A stretch of 12,331 nucleotides of DNA from an uncultured Clostridia bacterium (GTDB lineage Bacteria; Bacillota; Clostridia; Oscillospirales; Ruminococcaceae): positions 1-12,331 of the forward strand of contig CAMEQX010000011.1 in NCBI GenBank assembly GCA_945933905.1. The letters are read 5' to 3'. The translations under genes were made by a program, and so were the position numbers. The notes under the pieces are model-generated. The model did no database searches, had not been told where the DNA came from, and saw nothing but the letters and a program-made list of their open reading frames with translations. Shown in pieces: positions 1 to 8,225 of the stretch. The number at the start of each line of letters is the position of its first letter. Position 1 is the stretch's first letter.

Positions 1-3000
1 GTAACTTTGAGCATATTGTCAACTGTAGGCTCAACCGTTCCGTTGTGGGTTGCCTCGGAACGCTTTGCGAGTACCTGCATATACGCCTGTTGGAACTCGT
101 TCGGTTTTGCTACAATGGTCTGCGACTTGCCGCCCTCAAGCTCGGGGACGGGCAAATTCAGCATATCCGCTGTTCTGATGTCCGCGAACTCCTTGTACAT
201 CTGCATAAGCTCGGGCAAGTTCGTGAACTTCGCAAAGCGCTTTTTCGTGCGGAAACCATCGCCGGCGGGTTTAAGCTCGAGCTGCGACACAACCTCGCCG
301 AAATTGCTTGCCCAATCGTCAAAATTCTGCAATCCCGCAGCGTTGAGCAAGTCGGGACGGAGATAACGCTGCATTGTGTAAAGCTCGGTCATACTGTTCG
401 TCACGGGCGTTCCTGTCGCGAAAAGTATGTTTTTCTCGCCGTAGGTTTCGTTCAGATACTGCGTTTTCATCAAAATATCCTCGGATTTCTGCGCGGCGGT
501 TGTCTGAACACCCGAAACGTTGTTCATCTTCGATACAACCAAGCCGTTTTTGTAGTTGTGCGCTTCGTCAACGACAAGGCTGTCGAAGCCGAGCTGCTCG
601 AACGTGAGCGAGGTGTCCTTTGTTTTCGCCGTATCGAGCAGCTTTTCGATTTTCGCCTTAATGCGCTTTTGATCGCGCTGCAAGTCCTTAATGCTTGTCC
701 TGTCGCGGTAGGGGTGAAGCTCGTCCAAGCCTGCCTGAATGTTGTCAAGCTCTTTTTGTAAGAACTGCTGTCGGTACTCGACCGACATAGGAATTTTCTC
801 GAACTGTTCGTAGCTCATCACAACCGCTGCATAGTCGCCAGTGCAGCAGCGCCCGATGAACTTCTGTCTGTTGTCCTTTGAGAAGTCGTTGTCGCCTGCA
901 ACCAAGATTTTCGCCTGCGGGTAAAGCCGCAGCCACTCGTTTGCCGTCTGACCGACAAGCGCCTTTGGAACGACCACGCAAGCCTTGTTTATCAGCCCAA
1001 GACGTTTCTTTTCCATTGTCGCGGCAATCATCTCAAACGATTTTCCCGCGCCAACGCAGTGTGCAAGCAGCGTGTTGCCGCCAAATTTCGAGCGCATAAC
1101 CGCGTCAAGCTGATGAGGTTTGAGCTGTATGGACGGCGACATTCCGGGAAAAGTTTGGTGCGAGCCGTCATAATGCCGCCCGACTATGCTGTTAAACAGC
1201 TCGTTGTAGCGGGTGACATACTTTTCGCGGCGCTCGGGGTTGTCCCAAACCCATTTCGAGAACGCTGCGTTCATTTGCCGCGCTTTTTCGGCTGCAAGCT
1301 GCGTTTGTTTCTGATTTACCACATATTTATACTTGTCATCGCCCAAATCCACGCGGTCTTTAACAGTAACATCGCGGTGATTAAGCAGATTTTCAAATAT
1401 ATGGTACGCGCTCATACGTTCCGTGCCGTAGGTGTTTATTGCGGCAACGCTGCGGTCTGCGGTCTTGTTTTCGAGCTTGTATTCACCCGAAACGGTTCTC
1501 CGCAGCGTAATGAACGAGACATCTCGTCCGAGGTACTCTTTGAGGAATTTCTCGTAGTCCTGCACGTCTATCCAAGACGCGCCGAGGTGAGCCGTTATAT
1601 CGCCCGCGCCGATTGTCGTGGGCAGGGCAGAGGAGAGCGCCGAAACGTTCTTTGAAAACAGCTCGGGGTTTTCCTTTGCGGCAGCTTCGGCTGTTCGGAG
1701 CTTAACGCGGACGTTGCCCGAGAGGTACTCGGACGTTTCCTCATAGCCCTCAAACGGCGCGTCAGCGTTGTATTTTTCGGGATTAAGGTAAATCATTTCG
1801 CTTTGCACAAGCTCACTTATTACATTTTCGGGAGCTTTTCCGCAAAGTTCCGAGATATACTCGATATCCACGCGCCCTTTCATATCAATCGAAACCTGCA
1901 GAGCCTCCTGCGGAGTTTCAACGTGCGATATTTCGGTTGTTGGCTTGATTGTACGCTGCGTGAAAATGTCAGATTTCTCGACTGTTTTCTTCTCCGCGTT
2001 GACGTTTTCAAGCGAACAGAGCGTGTTGTAATCGTCATCGTTGCGGAAAACGAGCGCATTTGCACGGTCGTTTATGCTACCATAGTTTTTCACAAAACTG
2101 TCGTACTGCTCGTTCAGCTTGTTCTGAAGAACGTGCAGCTCATCGTCTGTGCAGTTTTGGGACTGCGCGTCAATCAGCTCACGCATTGTGAGCCGCAGCT
2201 CGTGAAGCCCTTTCATACGTTCGAGGTCTTTGCCGGTCTGACTGACCTCGGTCATTATATTATTTTCACGAAAATACATTTTTCCGTCAACGAGAGCGTG
2301 AGTGAAGTTCCGCACGTCTGCTGTTGCGGGGATAATGCCGCGCTCTTTTTCCTGCCTTTCGGCACGCTTTTGAACGGCAACATTCGCGCGGAGTTTTGAA
2401 ACGGCTCGGTCAAGCTGTTCGGAGAGCTTTTCGCCATCGATAGGCGAACAGGTGACCTCTTGCCCGAACGCGCTCGAGGTATATTCGAGCTTTCCGAGAA
2501 CCATATCGGGATTGTCGATGAAATACTGATTTACGGTTATTCCATCGGGATTTTTTGCGGTGTAGCACCAATCGGGGCTTTCAACCGCCATTTTCTCGCG
2601 CTTTTGCAGGAAGATAATGTCCGATGTAACCTCGGTGTTCGCACCCTTGAAAGCGTTGTTCGGCAGACGTATTGCCCCGATTAAGTCGGCGCGTTTTGCG
2701 AGATATTCACGCACTTTTGGGTTTACCTTGTCGAGCGTACCTTTTGAGGTGATGAACGCAACAACGCCGCCGGGGGCAACCTTGTCAAGCGTTTTCGCGA
2801 AAAAGTAATCGTGAACGAGGAAATGCTCCTTGTCGTAACGCTTGTCGGCTATTCCGTAGTTTCCGAACGGCACGTTTCCGATTGCCGCGTCAAAAAAGTT
2901 GTCGGGGAAGTCCGCTTTTTCAAATCCTTGCACGCGGACGTCTGCCTGTGGGTAGAGCTGCTTTGCGATACGTCCCGTAATGCTGTCCAACTCCACTCCG

Positions 3001-6000
3001 TAGAGCTTGCTGTTCTGCATTTTTTCGGGAATACAGCCGAAGAAATTTCCCACGCCCATCGCAGGTTCAAGCACATTGCCCTCTTTGAAGCCGAAGCTTT
3101 CAAGCGCCTTGTACATCGCGCCGATAATCTCGGGAGAGGTGTAATGCGCGTTCAAAGTGCTTTCCGCAGCCGCCTTGTACTCATCGTCCGTGAGCAGCTC
3201 ACGAAGCTGTTTGTACTCCTTGCTCCACTGCTCGTTTCCCGCGTCAAATGCCTGCGGCATACCGCCCCAACCGACATATTTCGCAAGAATTTGCTGCTCA
3301 TCGGGTGTAGCAAGGCGGTTTTCCTGCTCGATTTTTTTCAGCGTTTCAATCGCCGCGATATTGTTCTGAAATTTGGTTTTCAGACCGCCCGCGCCGATTT
3401 CGGTTTCCTCGGTTATGCGGAAATTGTGCTTTTCCTGCTCGGCGGGAATTGTGCTATATGTAGCACTTTTTTCTTGTGCCACGCGCTCGATTTCGGCAAC
3501 AAGCTCCTTTTGCTGTTGGGTGAGAAATGTGTTGCTTGAATTGACAAGCGAAATATCGTCCATAATTTCCGAGAGTGTGCCGTACTCCGCACCAAGCATC
3601 GGACGATAATGGTATTCTTTATCGCCGAAATGCAAAGTGACCACAATAGTTTCAATTTTCATCGCGTTGCTTTCATCTGCGATGTAGAGCTTTTCGGCAT
3701 TAGCATAAGCTTCGTTAAATTCAGGGATTGTGTAATGCCTATCGCTGTCAAGCCCGATTGCAGAAAAGTCAACATTACTGAACGGTGAAACCGTAACATA
3801 AGGCGCTTCTTCCGCAGCCTTTGCCTTTTCCTCCTGCTCTCTGTATTGCCTGTCAATCTCCTCGTGCCTGTCAAATTCCTGTCGTGCGGCGGTTATCAGA
3901 GCTTCTCCGAGAGTTTCCCAAGAGTGTGTGATTTCAAAACCGCCTTTTGTGCGGAATGTAATGCCGCTGTCGGTTCTCTCCGATGAAATATCTACTCTGC
4001 CAATGCCATAAGTCGGCGGCACTTCATAAAATGAGATGTGGTTTATATAGCCGTAGATTTTCTGCGCAAGCTCCGCGCTGATATTTTCGCCGTTGTGGTA
4101 ACGTGCGGCAAGGCTTTCAAGCTCGTCTGCGTGCAGTCCCGCGCCGATATACCAATCATCTTTGCCGTTGTATTTCGGCGCATTGTCGTAATCGAACAGC
4201 TTATCGCCCAAATCGTCCATTTCATCGCTTGCAAGCTGATTTTCCGCTATCAAACCGATATTGTCCGTCAGCGTTCTTCTCGCTTTGCGTTCTTCGCGGT
4301 CAAGCGTAAAGTCGGGTACTTCGGTGAAGCCCACTCTGTCAACGAAATTCACAGTTGTTGCGCCGTTTTTCCGTATTGCAACAATATCCCCGACTGAAAG
4401 AGAATGCCCGTAAAAATCCTTCGGGTGATTGATATTAAACCGTTCGTAAATATCTTCGAGAGTTTCGTTTGCTTTGAGTCTGCCGCGATAAACCTTGTTG
4501 TAATTCTCGCGGTCGATATACAAACCGTGCTTTTTGAGGTATTCGCTGTCGGAAAAGCGGTATTCGCGCAAGCTGTCGTTATCTTTCAGCTGAAATATCG
4601 AATACATCGGCTCGGTTAGCGCAAAGAGCTTGTCAAAGTAATTCGGCTCACGGCTTGAATAATCCTCTTTGTCGGACATAAATTCCGCGAGCGCCTCGTC
4701 AAAGCCGTCCATATCTCTGTCAACGGTTGTCTGCTTGCAGGTCGCCAAAAGATAGTCAAGCGGGTCTTTCTTTGCCATTGCCTCGAAAATATCGTCATAA
4801 TCCATATAGGTCGTGACGAGCTGACCGCCTGCGGAGCTGTCGGGGTTGTAATATACCCACTTTACTTGCTCGGCTTCGGGATTTACATAGAATTTGTCGA
4901 GGTCGGCGGGGATATCGTCCAAATGTGTGCCAAGCGTTTTGCTCTCGATTTCAGAAATCGCCGCTTGCAGCTCGGAAAGCGTTTTTGTATCTGCGATAGA
5001 CTGCTTTGTTTCCATTATATCGCCGATACTATGGTATTCCGCGTAAATCTCAAAATTGTAAGTTGCTTTTCTATCCTCGCTTGCGAAAACCGAAATGTTT
5101 ACCTCGTAGAGCTTGTCCTCAAAACGCTCATCGGACGCGTAAAGCTCGTTCGCTTTTTTGAGCGCCGCATTAAATTCCTCAACTGTGTAAGGCTTGTTGA
5201 CCTCGAAGCCAACGTCTGCAACGTTGAAATCTCGGTTAACCGTTCCATTTACATAGATAACAGGATATTGCTGAATTTCTCCGTGCAACTCGCTGTAAAT
5301 GCTCGGCGAAATCAAGTCGCAAACTTTTTTTAGATATTCGCGATTGTTTCGCATTTCTTCAAAGGCAGGACTGGTGCATTTCTTAAGAATATCACCAATG
5401 TTTCCCTTAATAATAGAGTCAGCATTGTTAAGAAATGAATTAGCTCTATTGGCGAAATATTCACGAAATTGCTCGGCATTGTATGTAGCAGCGGTGTGTT
5501 TAAGTCCAAGAGCGATAGAATAGTCCATCATAAAGTCACGCAGATTATTCGCGTCCGCAACAATTCGGCTGTCCTCAATGCTCATACTTCCGTCATAGGC
5601 GTAAGGATTTTCGTCCATTTCGTTGTCAAAGTATCGTTCTGAAAAGGGAATACCCATTTCCGCTGCTTTCTGCCTTGTCTGCTCGAGCTTGGTGAGATAT
5701 TCGTCAACGCGTTCGGTTACCTCGGAAATTATGCGCGCTCTGAACTCGCTGCTCTGCTGAAATTCGTTATACAGCGCAGCTGTTTCAACGACAGAAAGCT
5801 CTGATTGTTCTTCTTCCGTCACAAGCTGCGTAAAGTAGTCGCTTATCGCTTTTTCCGCTTCGAGCGCAAATTCCTGCTTGTCGGAGTTTTCGTGCGCGTT
5901 TCTCACCGTGTCGTTTTCGTAAAGTGCGCTGCAAGCGAAACCGATAAATTCATCGGCAGCGCGGTTTTTCTCGGCTTCGGCAGCCGTTTTCAGAACCTCT

Positions 6001-8207
6001 GCAGCGCTTTGATATTTGCTGTACTGCGAAAGAAAATCTATCACTCCGCCGTAGCCGTCGCCGATATCCTGTCTTTCGGAAATGCTGTTGCCGTTGGGAA
6101 GATTTACCGTAAACTTGGTTTTTGCGTAGCCGAGATGAACTCGCTCGATTTCGCCGTTTTTGTAAGCCTCGTAAACCTTGTCGAAATCGTTGCCGTACTT
6201 GTCGATTTCCTGCTGACGTTTTTCAATCCACTCGCTGTCAGCGCGTTTCATCAGCGTATCGAACTCGAGGACGGAGTAGGTTTTGCCCTCCTCAAACACC
6301 GCGCTCTCGCTCCATTCACAAGTGATTGTCGGCGCGAAATTTGTGCTATATGTAGCACGATTTTCCGAAATGCTGTCCAAAGTTATCTGCTCGGAATTTT
6401 CTTGGCTGTCCTCCGAAATTTTTTCTTCAGACCCCTTGACAATATTGCGACTTTGGTGTATAATAGTATTGAAGTCAAGAGTGTTTGTTAATTCGGATAA
6501 TTGTAGTCCCCATCTTTCAAACATCTCTTGGCTTTTCATTTTGTCGCAGAACAAGATTTTATCCTGTTCCTGTGCTTTTTGGAATTGAGAAAGGAAGTTT
6601 TCTCTTCCGTGAATGCTTGTTATGAAGTTTGACTCAATAGTTTCAAGCTCGTATCGTCCTTCGCCGTTTGGTTTTATACTTGCAATAATAGGGTTGTTGT
6701 TTTTGTCGAATTCCGATGTTAGTACGACAATGCTGTCACTTCTTGAAAGTGAGTCGTAAATCATAACGGGATTTTGGAGCAGTTCGGGAAGTTTCTTAAT
6801 CTGCTCAACCTCTAATCCGTGAAAATGCTCTTTGCTGCTGTCGGGTTTTATAGCGTTTTTCAAATGTTTTTGGGTATAGAGCATAGGCAGTTGTTCGCAG
6901 CCTACATCGAGCAAAATCTGCGGTGTATCGCAAACTTTAAGGCTTGTGTAAAAGGGAAGTGAGCCGTTCAGACTTGCGTCCACCTGTTCCGCAAAACTTT
7001 TTTCGGAAATAAAATCGGCAGGAGCTTCATCAGCTTCTGCCGTTTCTGTTATCCTCTCTGTTGGAGAACCAACTCCGTCATCACGATGTGGTCTACTTCG
7101 AGCCGTTTCATCTTCTCCCATTTCTCGATTTCCACGAACGTTGTCGGACGGGGATTGTTCTTCGCGTACTCCTGCTCCAAATTCCACGCCATTTCCTCGG
7201 CTTCCTTGTCTATCTGACGCGGTATCAGCTCCCACAACATTCTGCCCCTCAAGCCCGGAATGTCCAGCGGGTAATTCTGCTCCATAAACCTCTGCCACGC
7301 TCTCCCGTAATAACCTATCGGCTTGCTCATCAGCTCCTGCTCCTCGTCCGTCAGACCGAGCGACAGCTCCTCCAGATACACGAACGTCTTCGGGTCGAGG
7401 CGATACGTCCGTCCGTTCTCCGTCTTGACTTCGGGATAAAACTTCTTGTCCTCTTCGCACCAAATCTGCTTGATTTCCTCTTTCATACAAAGACCTCCTT
7501 TGAATTTCGTTTATATTCTTTTCCATCGAAAGCAGAACCGCTTTCGCGTTTTTCTGAACGTATTCGAGCAGCTTTTCCATTTCTGCCTTATTGTGAAGCA
7601 TATCGAGCGCCGATAAATCGAGCGCGTCTGCGCTTTTGTACTTGAAGCTGCTCTGATAACCGCAGCGTGCAGCGACAACCGCCCTTACCATTGAGCTTGC
7701 GGATTTGACAAAGCTGTTTCTTTCCGCAGCGGGAATTTGAAGCGTACCGGCAATTTCGGGAAATCCCGCGCGGGTTTGACGGTCGGAGAGAACGTCAACG
7801 CAGTTTGTTATGCTGTTGAAGTCATATCCTTCCTGCGCCGAAAGCGCTTTTGCAAGCTCGCTTGCCGTGTTCTTGTCCAAGCGCCAGCGGGATTTGATTT
7901 CCTTGCCGACTGTTTGAGAAATGTCGAAATAATGTTTCAGATTGCCGTTTTCAAACGCTGCGATTGATTTTTGCTCTCGGGTAACCTGTCTGCCGAGTTT
8001 TTTCCACGTTTCATAATCCGTCACCATATCGGCATTCGGATTTGCGTGATAAATCATCATCGCGTGGTCGGACGGGAGCTTGTAGTGCTTGCCCGAAAAA
8101 GAAAGAAAATCCTTGAACGCGCTGCGGTCGGTAAAGAGCTTGTCGGTGATTTCCTCATACTGCTCACGAACCTCGCGCTCTCTTTCTGTTTTTCCGATTT
8201 GAGCCAT
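1..8207 (-). CDS. Giant polyvalent protein: ArdC-N / MuF-C-like / accessory domains / N6-adenine methyltransferase / DEAH-SNF2 helicase (3' end outside window)
   Basis: One frame is open for 2735 codons from ATG 8207 (AGGAGG five bases upstream) to the left edge; the C-terminus is missing. Residues about 25-110 resemble the ArdC N-terminal ssDNA-binding antirestriction domain (MMIYHANPNADMVTDYETWKKLGR). Residues 241-387 are a Gly/Arg/Glu-rich, probably disordered linker overlapping another gene. Residues about 415-545 resemble the MuF-C phage/toxin-type domain (HFHGLEVEQIKKLPELLQNPVMIYDS). Accessory domains follow: a module with QDIGDGYGG near 722, a DUF3849-like segment near 755-840, YYNPDSSAGGQ near 1119, and a YodL-like domain about 1197-1300. 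A methyltransferase domain has motif I (VLEPAMGVGNFFG from 1712) and NVPF at 1778-1781, the form usual in this family. A helicase domain has GAGKS at 2386-2390, DEAH at 2547-2550 and TGTP at 2598-2601; the second helicase lobe is outside. Such proteins are thought to protect element DNA on entry by modification and antirestriction. That role is inferred from domains, not shown here. Confidence 0.93.
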   Translation of the reverse strand, partial: MAQIGKTEREREVREQYEEITDKLFTDRSAFKDFLSFSGKHYKLPSDHAMMIYHANPNADMVTDYETWKKLGRQVTREQKSIAAFENGNLKHYFDISQTVGKEIKSRWRLDKNTASELAKALSAQEGYDFNSITNCVDVLSDRQTRAGFPEIAGTLQIPAAERNSFVKSASSMVRAVVAARCGYQSSFKYKSADALDLSALDMLHNKAEMEKLLEYVQKNAKAVLLSMEKNINEIQRRSLYERGNQADLVRRGQEVLSRSQDGERTDVSPRPEDVRVSGGAVARSDGRGAGADEQADRLLRESVAEVYGAELPAGHSGLEGQNVVGADTASDRQGSRGNGVEFGAGVREEQSPSDNVRGNREMGEDETARSRPHRDDGVGSPTERITETAEADEAPADFISEKSFAEQVDASLNGSLPFYTSLKVCDTPQILLDVGCEQLPMLYTQKHLKNAIKPDSSKEHFHGLEVEQIKKLPELLQNPVMIYDSLSRSDSIVVLTSEFDKNNNPIIASIKPNGEGRYELETIESNFITSIHGRENFLSQFQKAQEQDKILFCDKMKSQEMFERWGLQLSELTNTLDFNTIIHQSRNIVKGSEEKISEDSQENSEQITLDSISENRATYSTNFAPTITCEWSESAVFEEGKTYSVLEFDTLMKRADSEWIEKRQQEIDKYGNDFDKVYEAYKNGEIERVHLGYAKTKFTVNLPNGNSISERQDIGDGYGGVIDFLSQYSKYQSAAEVLKTAAEAEKNRAADEFIGFACSALYENDTVRNAHENSDKQEFALEAEKAISDYFTQLVTEEEQSELSVVETAALYNEFQQSSEFRARIISEVTERVDEYLTKLEQTRQKAAEMGIPFSERYFDNEMDENPYAYDGSMSIEDSRIVADANNLRDFMMDYSIALGLKHTAATYNAEQFREYFANRANSFLNNADSIIKGNIGDILKKCTSPAFEEMRNNREYLKKVCDLISPSIYSELHGEIQQYPVIYVNGTVNRDFNVADVGFEVNKPYTVEEFNAALKKANELYASDERFEDKLYEVNISVFASEDRKATYNFEIYAEYHSIGDIMETKQSIADTKTLSELQAAISEIESKTLGTHLDDIPADLDKFYVNPEAEQVKWVYYNPDSSAGGQLVTTYMDYDDIFEAMAKKDPLDYLLATCKQTTVDRDMDGFDEALAEFMSDKEDYSSREPNYFDKLFALTEPMYSIFQLKDNDSLREYRFSDSEYLKKHGLYIDRENYNKVYRGRLKANETLEDIYERFNINHPKDFYGHSLSVGDIVAIRKNGATTVNFVDRVGFTEVPDFTLDREERKARRTLTDNIGLIAENQLASDEMDDLGDKLFDYDNAPKYNGKDDWYIGAGLHADELESLAARYHNGENISAELAQKIYGYINHISFYEVPPTYGIGRVDISSERTDSGITFRTKGGFEITHSWETLGEALITAARQEFDRHEEIDRQYREQEEKAKAAEEAPYVTVSPFSNVDFSAIGLDSDRHYTIPEFNEAYANAEKLYIADESNAMKIETIVVTLHFGDKEYHYRPMLGAEYGTLSEIMDDISLVNSSNTFLTQQQKELVAEIERVAQEKSATYSTIPAEQEKHNFRITEETEIGAGGLKTKFQNNIAAIETLKKIEQENRLATPDEQQILAKYVGWGGMPQAFDAGNEQWSKEYKQLRELLTDDEYKAAAESTLNAHYTSPEIIGAMYKALESFGFKEGNVLEPAMGVGNFFGCIPEKMQNSKLYGVELDSITGRIAKQLYPQADVRVQGFEKADFPDNFFDAAIGNVPFGNYGIADKRYDKEHFLVHDYFFAKTLDKVAPGGVVAFITSKGTLDKVNPKVREYLAKRADLIGAIRLPNNAFKGANTEVTSDIIFLQKREKMAVESPDWCYTAKNPDGITVNQYFIDNPDMVLGKLEYTSSAFGQEVTCSPIDGEKLSEQLDRAVSKLRANVAVQKRAERQEKERGIIPATADVRNFTHALVDGKMYFRENNIMTEVSQTGKDLERMKGLHELRLTMRELIDAQSQNCTDDELHVLQNKLNEQYDSFVKNYGSINDRANALVFRNDDDYNTLCSLENVNAEKKTVEKSDIFTQRTIKPTTEISHVETPQEALQVSIDMKGRVDIEYISELCGKAPENVISELVQSEMIYLNPEKYNADAPFEGYEETSEYLSGNVRVKLRTAEAAAKENPELFSKNVSALSSALPTTIGAGDITAHLGASWIDVQDYEKFLKEYLGRDVSFITLRRTVSGEYKLENKTADRSVAAINTYGTERMSAYHIFENLLNHRDVTVKDRVDLGDDKYKYVVNQKQTQLAAEKARQMNAAFSKWVWDNPERREKYVTRYNELFNSIVGRHYDGSHQTFPGMSPSIQLKPHQLDAVMRSKFGGNTLLAHCVGAGKSFEMIAATMEKKRLGLINKACVVVPKALVGQTANEWLRLYPQAKILVAGDNDFSKDNRQKFIGRCCTGDYAAVVMSYEQFEKIPMSVEYRQQFLQKELDNIQAGLDELHPYRDRTSIKDLQRDQKRIKAKIEKLLDTAKTKDTSLTFEQLGFDSLVVDEAHNYKNGLVVSKMNNVSGVQTTAAQKSEDILMKTQYLNETYGEKNILFATGTPVTNSMTELYTMQRYLRPDLLNAAGLQNFDDWASNFGEVVSQLELKPAGDGFRTKKRFAKFTNLPELMQMYKEFADIRTADMLNLPVPELEGGKSQTIVAKPNEFQQAYMQVLAKRSEATHNGTVEPTVDNMLKV
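3451..3466. repeat. 16-bp palindromic repeat, copy 2
   Basis: This copy is identical to 6343-6358 and in the same codon phase (again ATYST). It lies just before the conserved start of the methyltransferase module (NFRITEETEIGAGG). Flanking bases are also partly shared: on the minus strand GAAAA precedes and an AATT-CCGA-like stretch follows both copies. Confidence 0.8.
6343..6358. repeat. 16-bp palindromic repeat, copy 1
   Basis: GTGCTATATGTAGCAC has perfect 6-base arms around a 4-base centre and is identical to the copy at 3451-3466. In the giant protein it encodes ATYST at about residues 618-622, between the MuF-C-like region and the next accessory module. Confidence 0.8.
6436..6464 (+). 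promoter_or_regulatory. Perfect-consensus antisense promoter inside the giant gene
   Basis: The plus strand reads TTGACA (6436-6441), exactly 17 bases, then TATAAT (6459-6464), matching all twelve consensus bases at the optimal spacing. It faces against the giant gene just after its MuF-C-like domain. No credible plus-strand gene follows; the predicted transcript, starting near 6471, would be antisense RNA. It may be fortuitous in this AT-richer patch, but a full match is rare. Confidence 0.5.
7049..7486 (-). CDS. TnpV-like protein nested in the +1 frame of the giant gene
   Basis: A complete 145-codon gene lies wholly inside the giant gene, one base out of phase. The start ATG is preceded by AAGGAGG with a 7-base gap, the strongest ribosome site in the window. 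A stop in the same frame lies 27 bases upstream of the ATG, so the frame is bounded. The product has normal globular composition and resembles the TnpV family of transposon-encoded proteins of unknown function. The motifs are KPIGYYGRAWQRFMEQ, LRGRMLWELIP, RQIDKEAEEM and a C-terminal DHIVMTELVL, matching the family's IGxyGR, IDxxAxE and EIVxxElI pattern (from memory). TnpV genes are usually reported as small separate ORFs in Tn/ICE contexts; here the gene shares its DNA with the linker between the ArdC-N and MuF-C domains. The alternative, an unused frame, is hard to reconcile with the ribosome site and family resemblance. Confidence 0.75.
   Translation of the reverse strand: MKEEIKQIWCEEDKKFYPEVKTENGRTYRLDPKTFVYLEELSLGLTDEEQELMSKPIGYYGRAWQRFMEQNYPLDIPGLRGRMLWELIPRQIDKEAEEMAWNLEQEYAKNNPRPTTFVEIEKWEKMKRLEVDHIVMTELVLQQRG
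7494..7500 (-). promoter_or_regulatory. Ribosome binding site of the nested TnpV-like gene
   Basis: The minus strand reads AAGGAGG seven bases before ATG 7486, within the giant reading frame, where it encodes part of QRRS. It uses the same spacing as the ssb and internal SpoVG sites and points to independent translation of the nested frame from the giant-gene mRNA. Confidence 0.75.
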
Positions 8208-8225
8208 TTCTTCCTCCTAAAATAC

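Noticed and set aside
45..761. 238-codon open frame on the plus strand
   Set aside because: It is a shadow of the helicase domain on the minus strand. It has no ribosome site and no recognisable family, and the minus frame carries DEAH and TGTP motifs.
2865..2876. Methyltransferase motif IV reads NVPF instead of NPPF/Y
   Set aside because: As I recall the family, NVPFG is the normal form in polyvalent methyltransferase-helicase proteins of conjugative elements, so it is not evidence of a dead enzyme.
5805..6491. 228-codon plus-strand frame opposite the accessory-domain region
   Set aside because: It is a shadow frame. It starts upstream of the antisense promoter and so would not be driven by it, and it has no family signal.
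7484..7500. Programmed +1 frameshift (prfB-like: AGGAGG then CTTTG) from the giant frame into the TnpV frame
   Set aside because: CTT is not a codon of the giant frame here and no stop follows in that frame. The same AGGAGG is fully explained as the ribosome site of the ATG at 7486.
7061..7645. 194-codon plus-strand frame across the dual-coding region
   Set aside because: Three open frames here are eye-catching, but this one lacks a ribosome site and family resemblance. Its openness follows from the codon bias of the two minus-strand frames.
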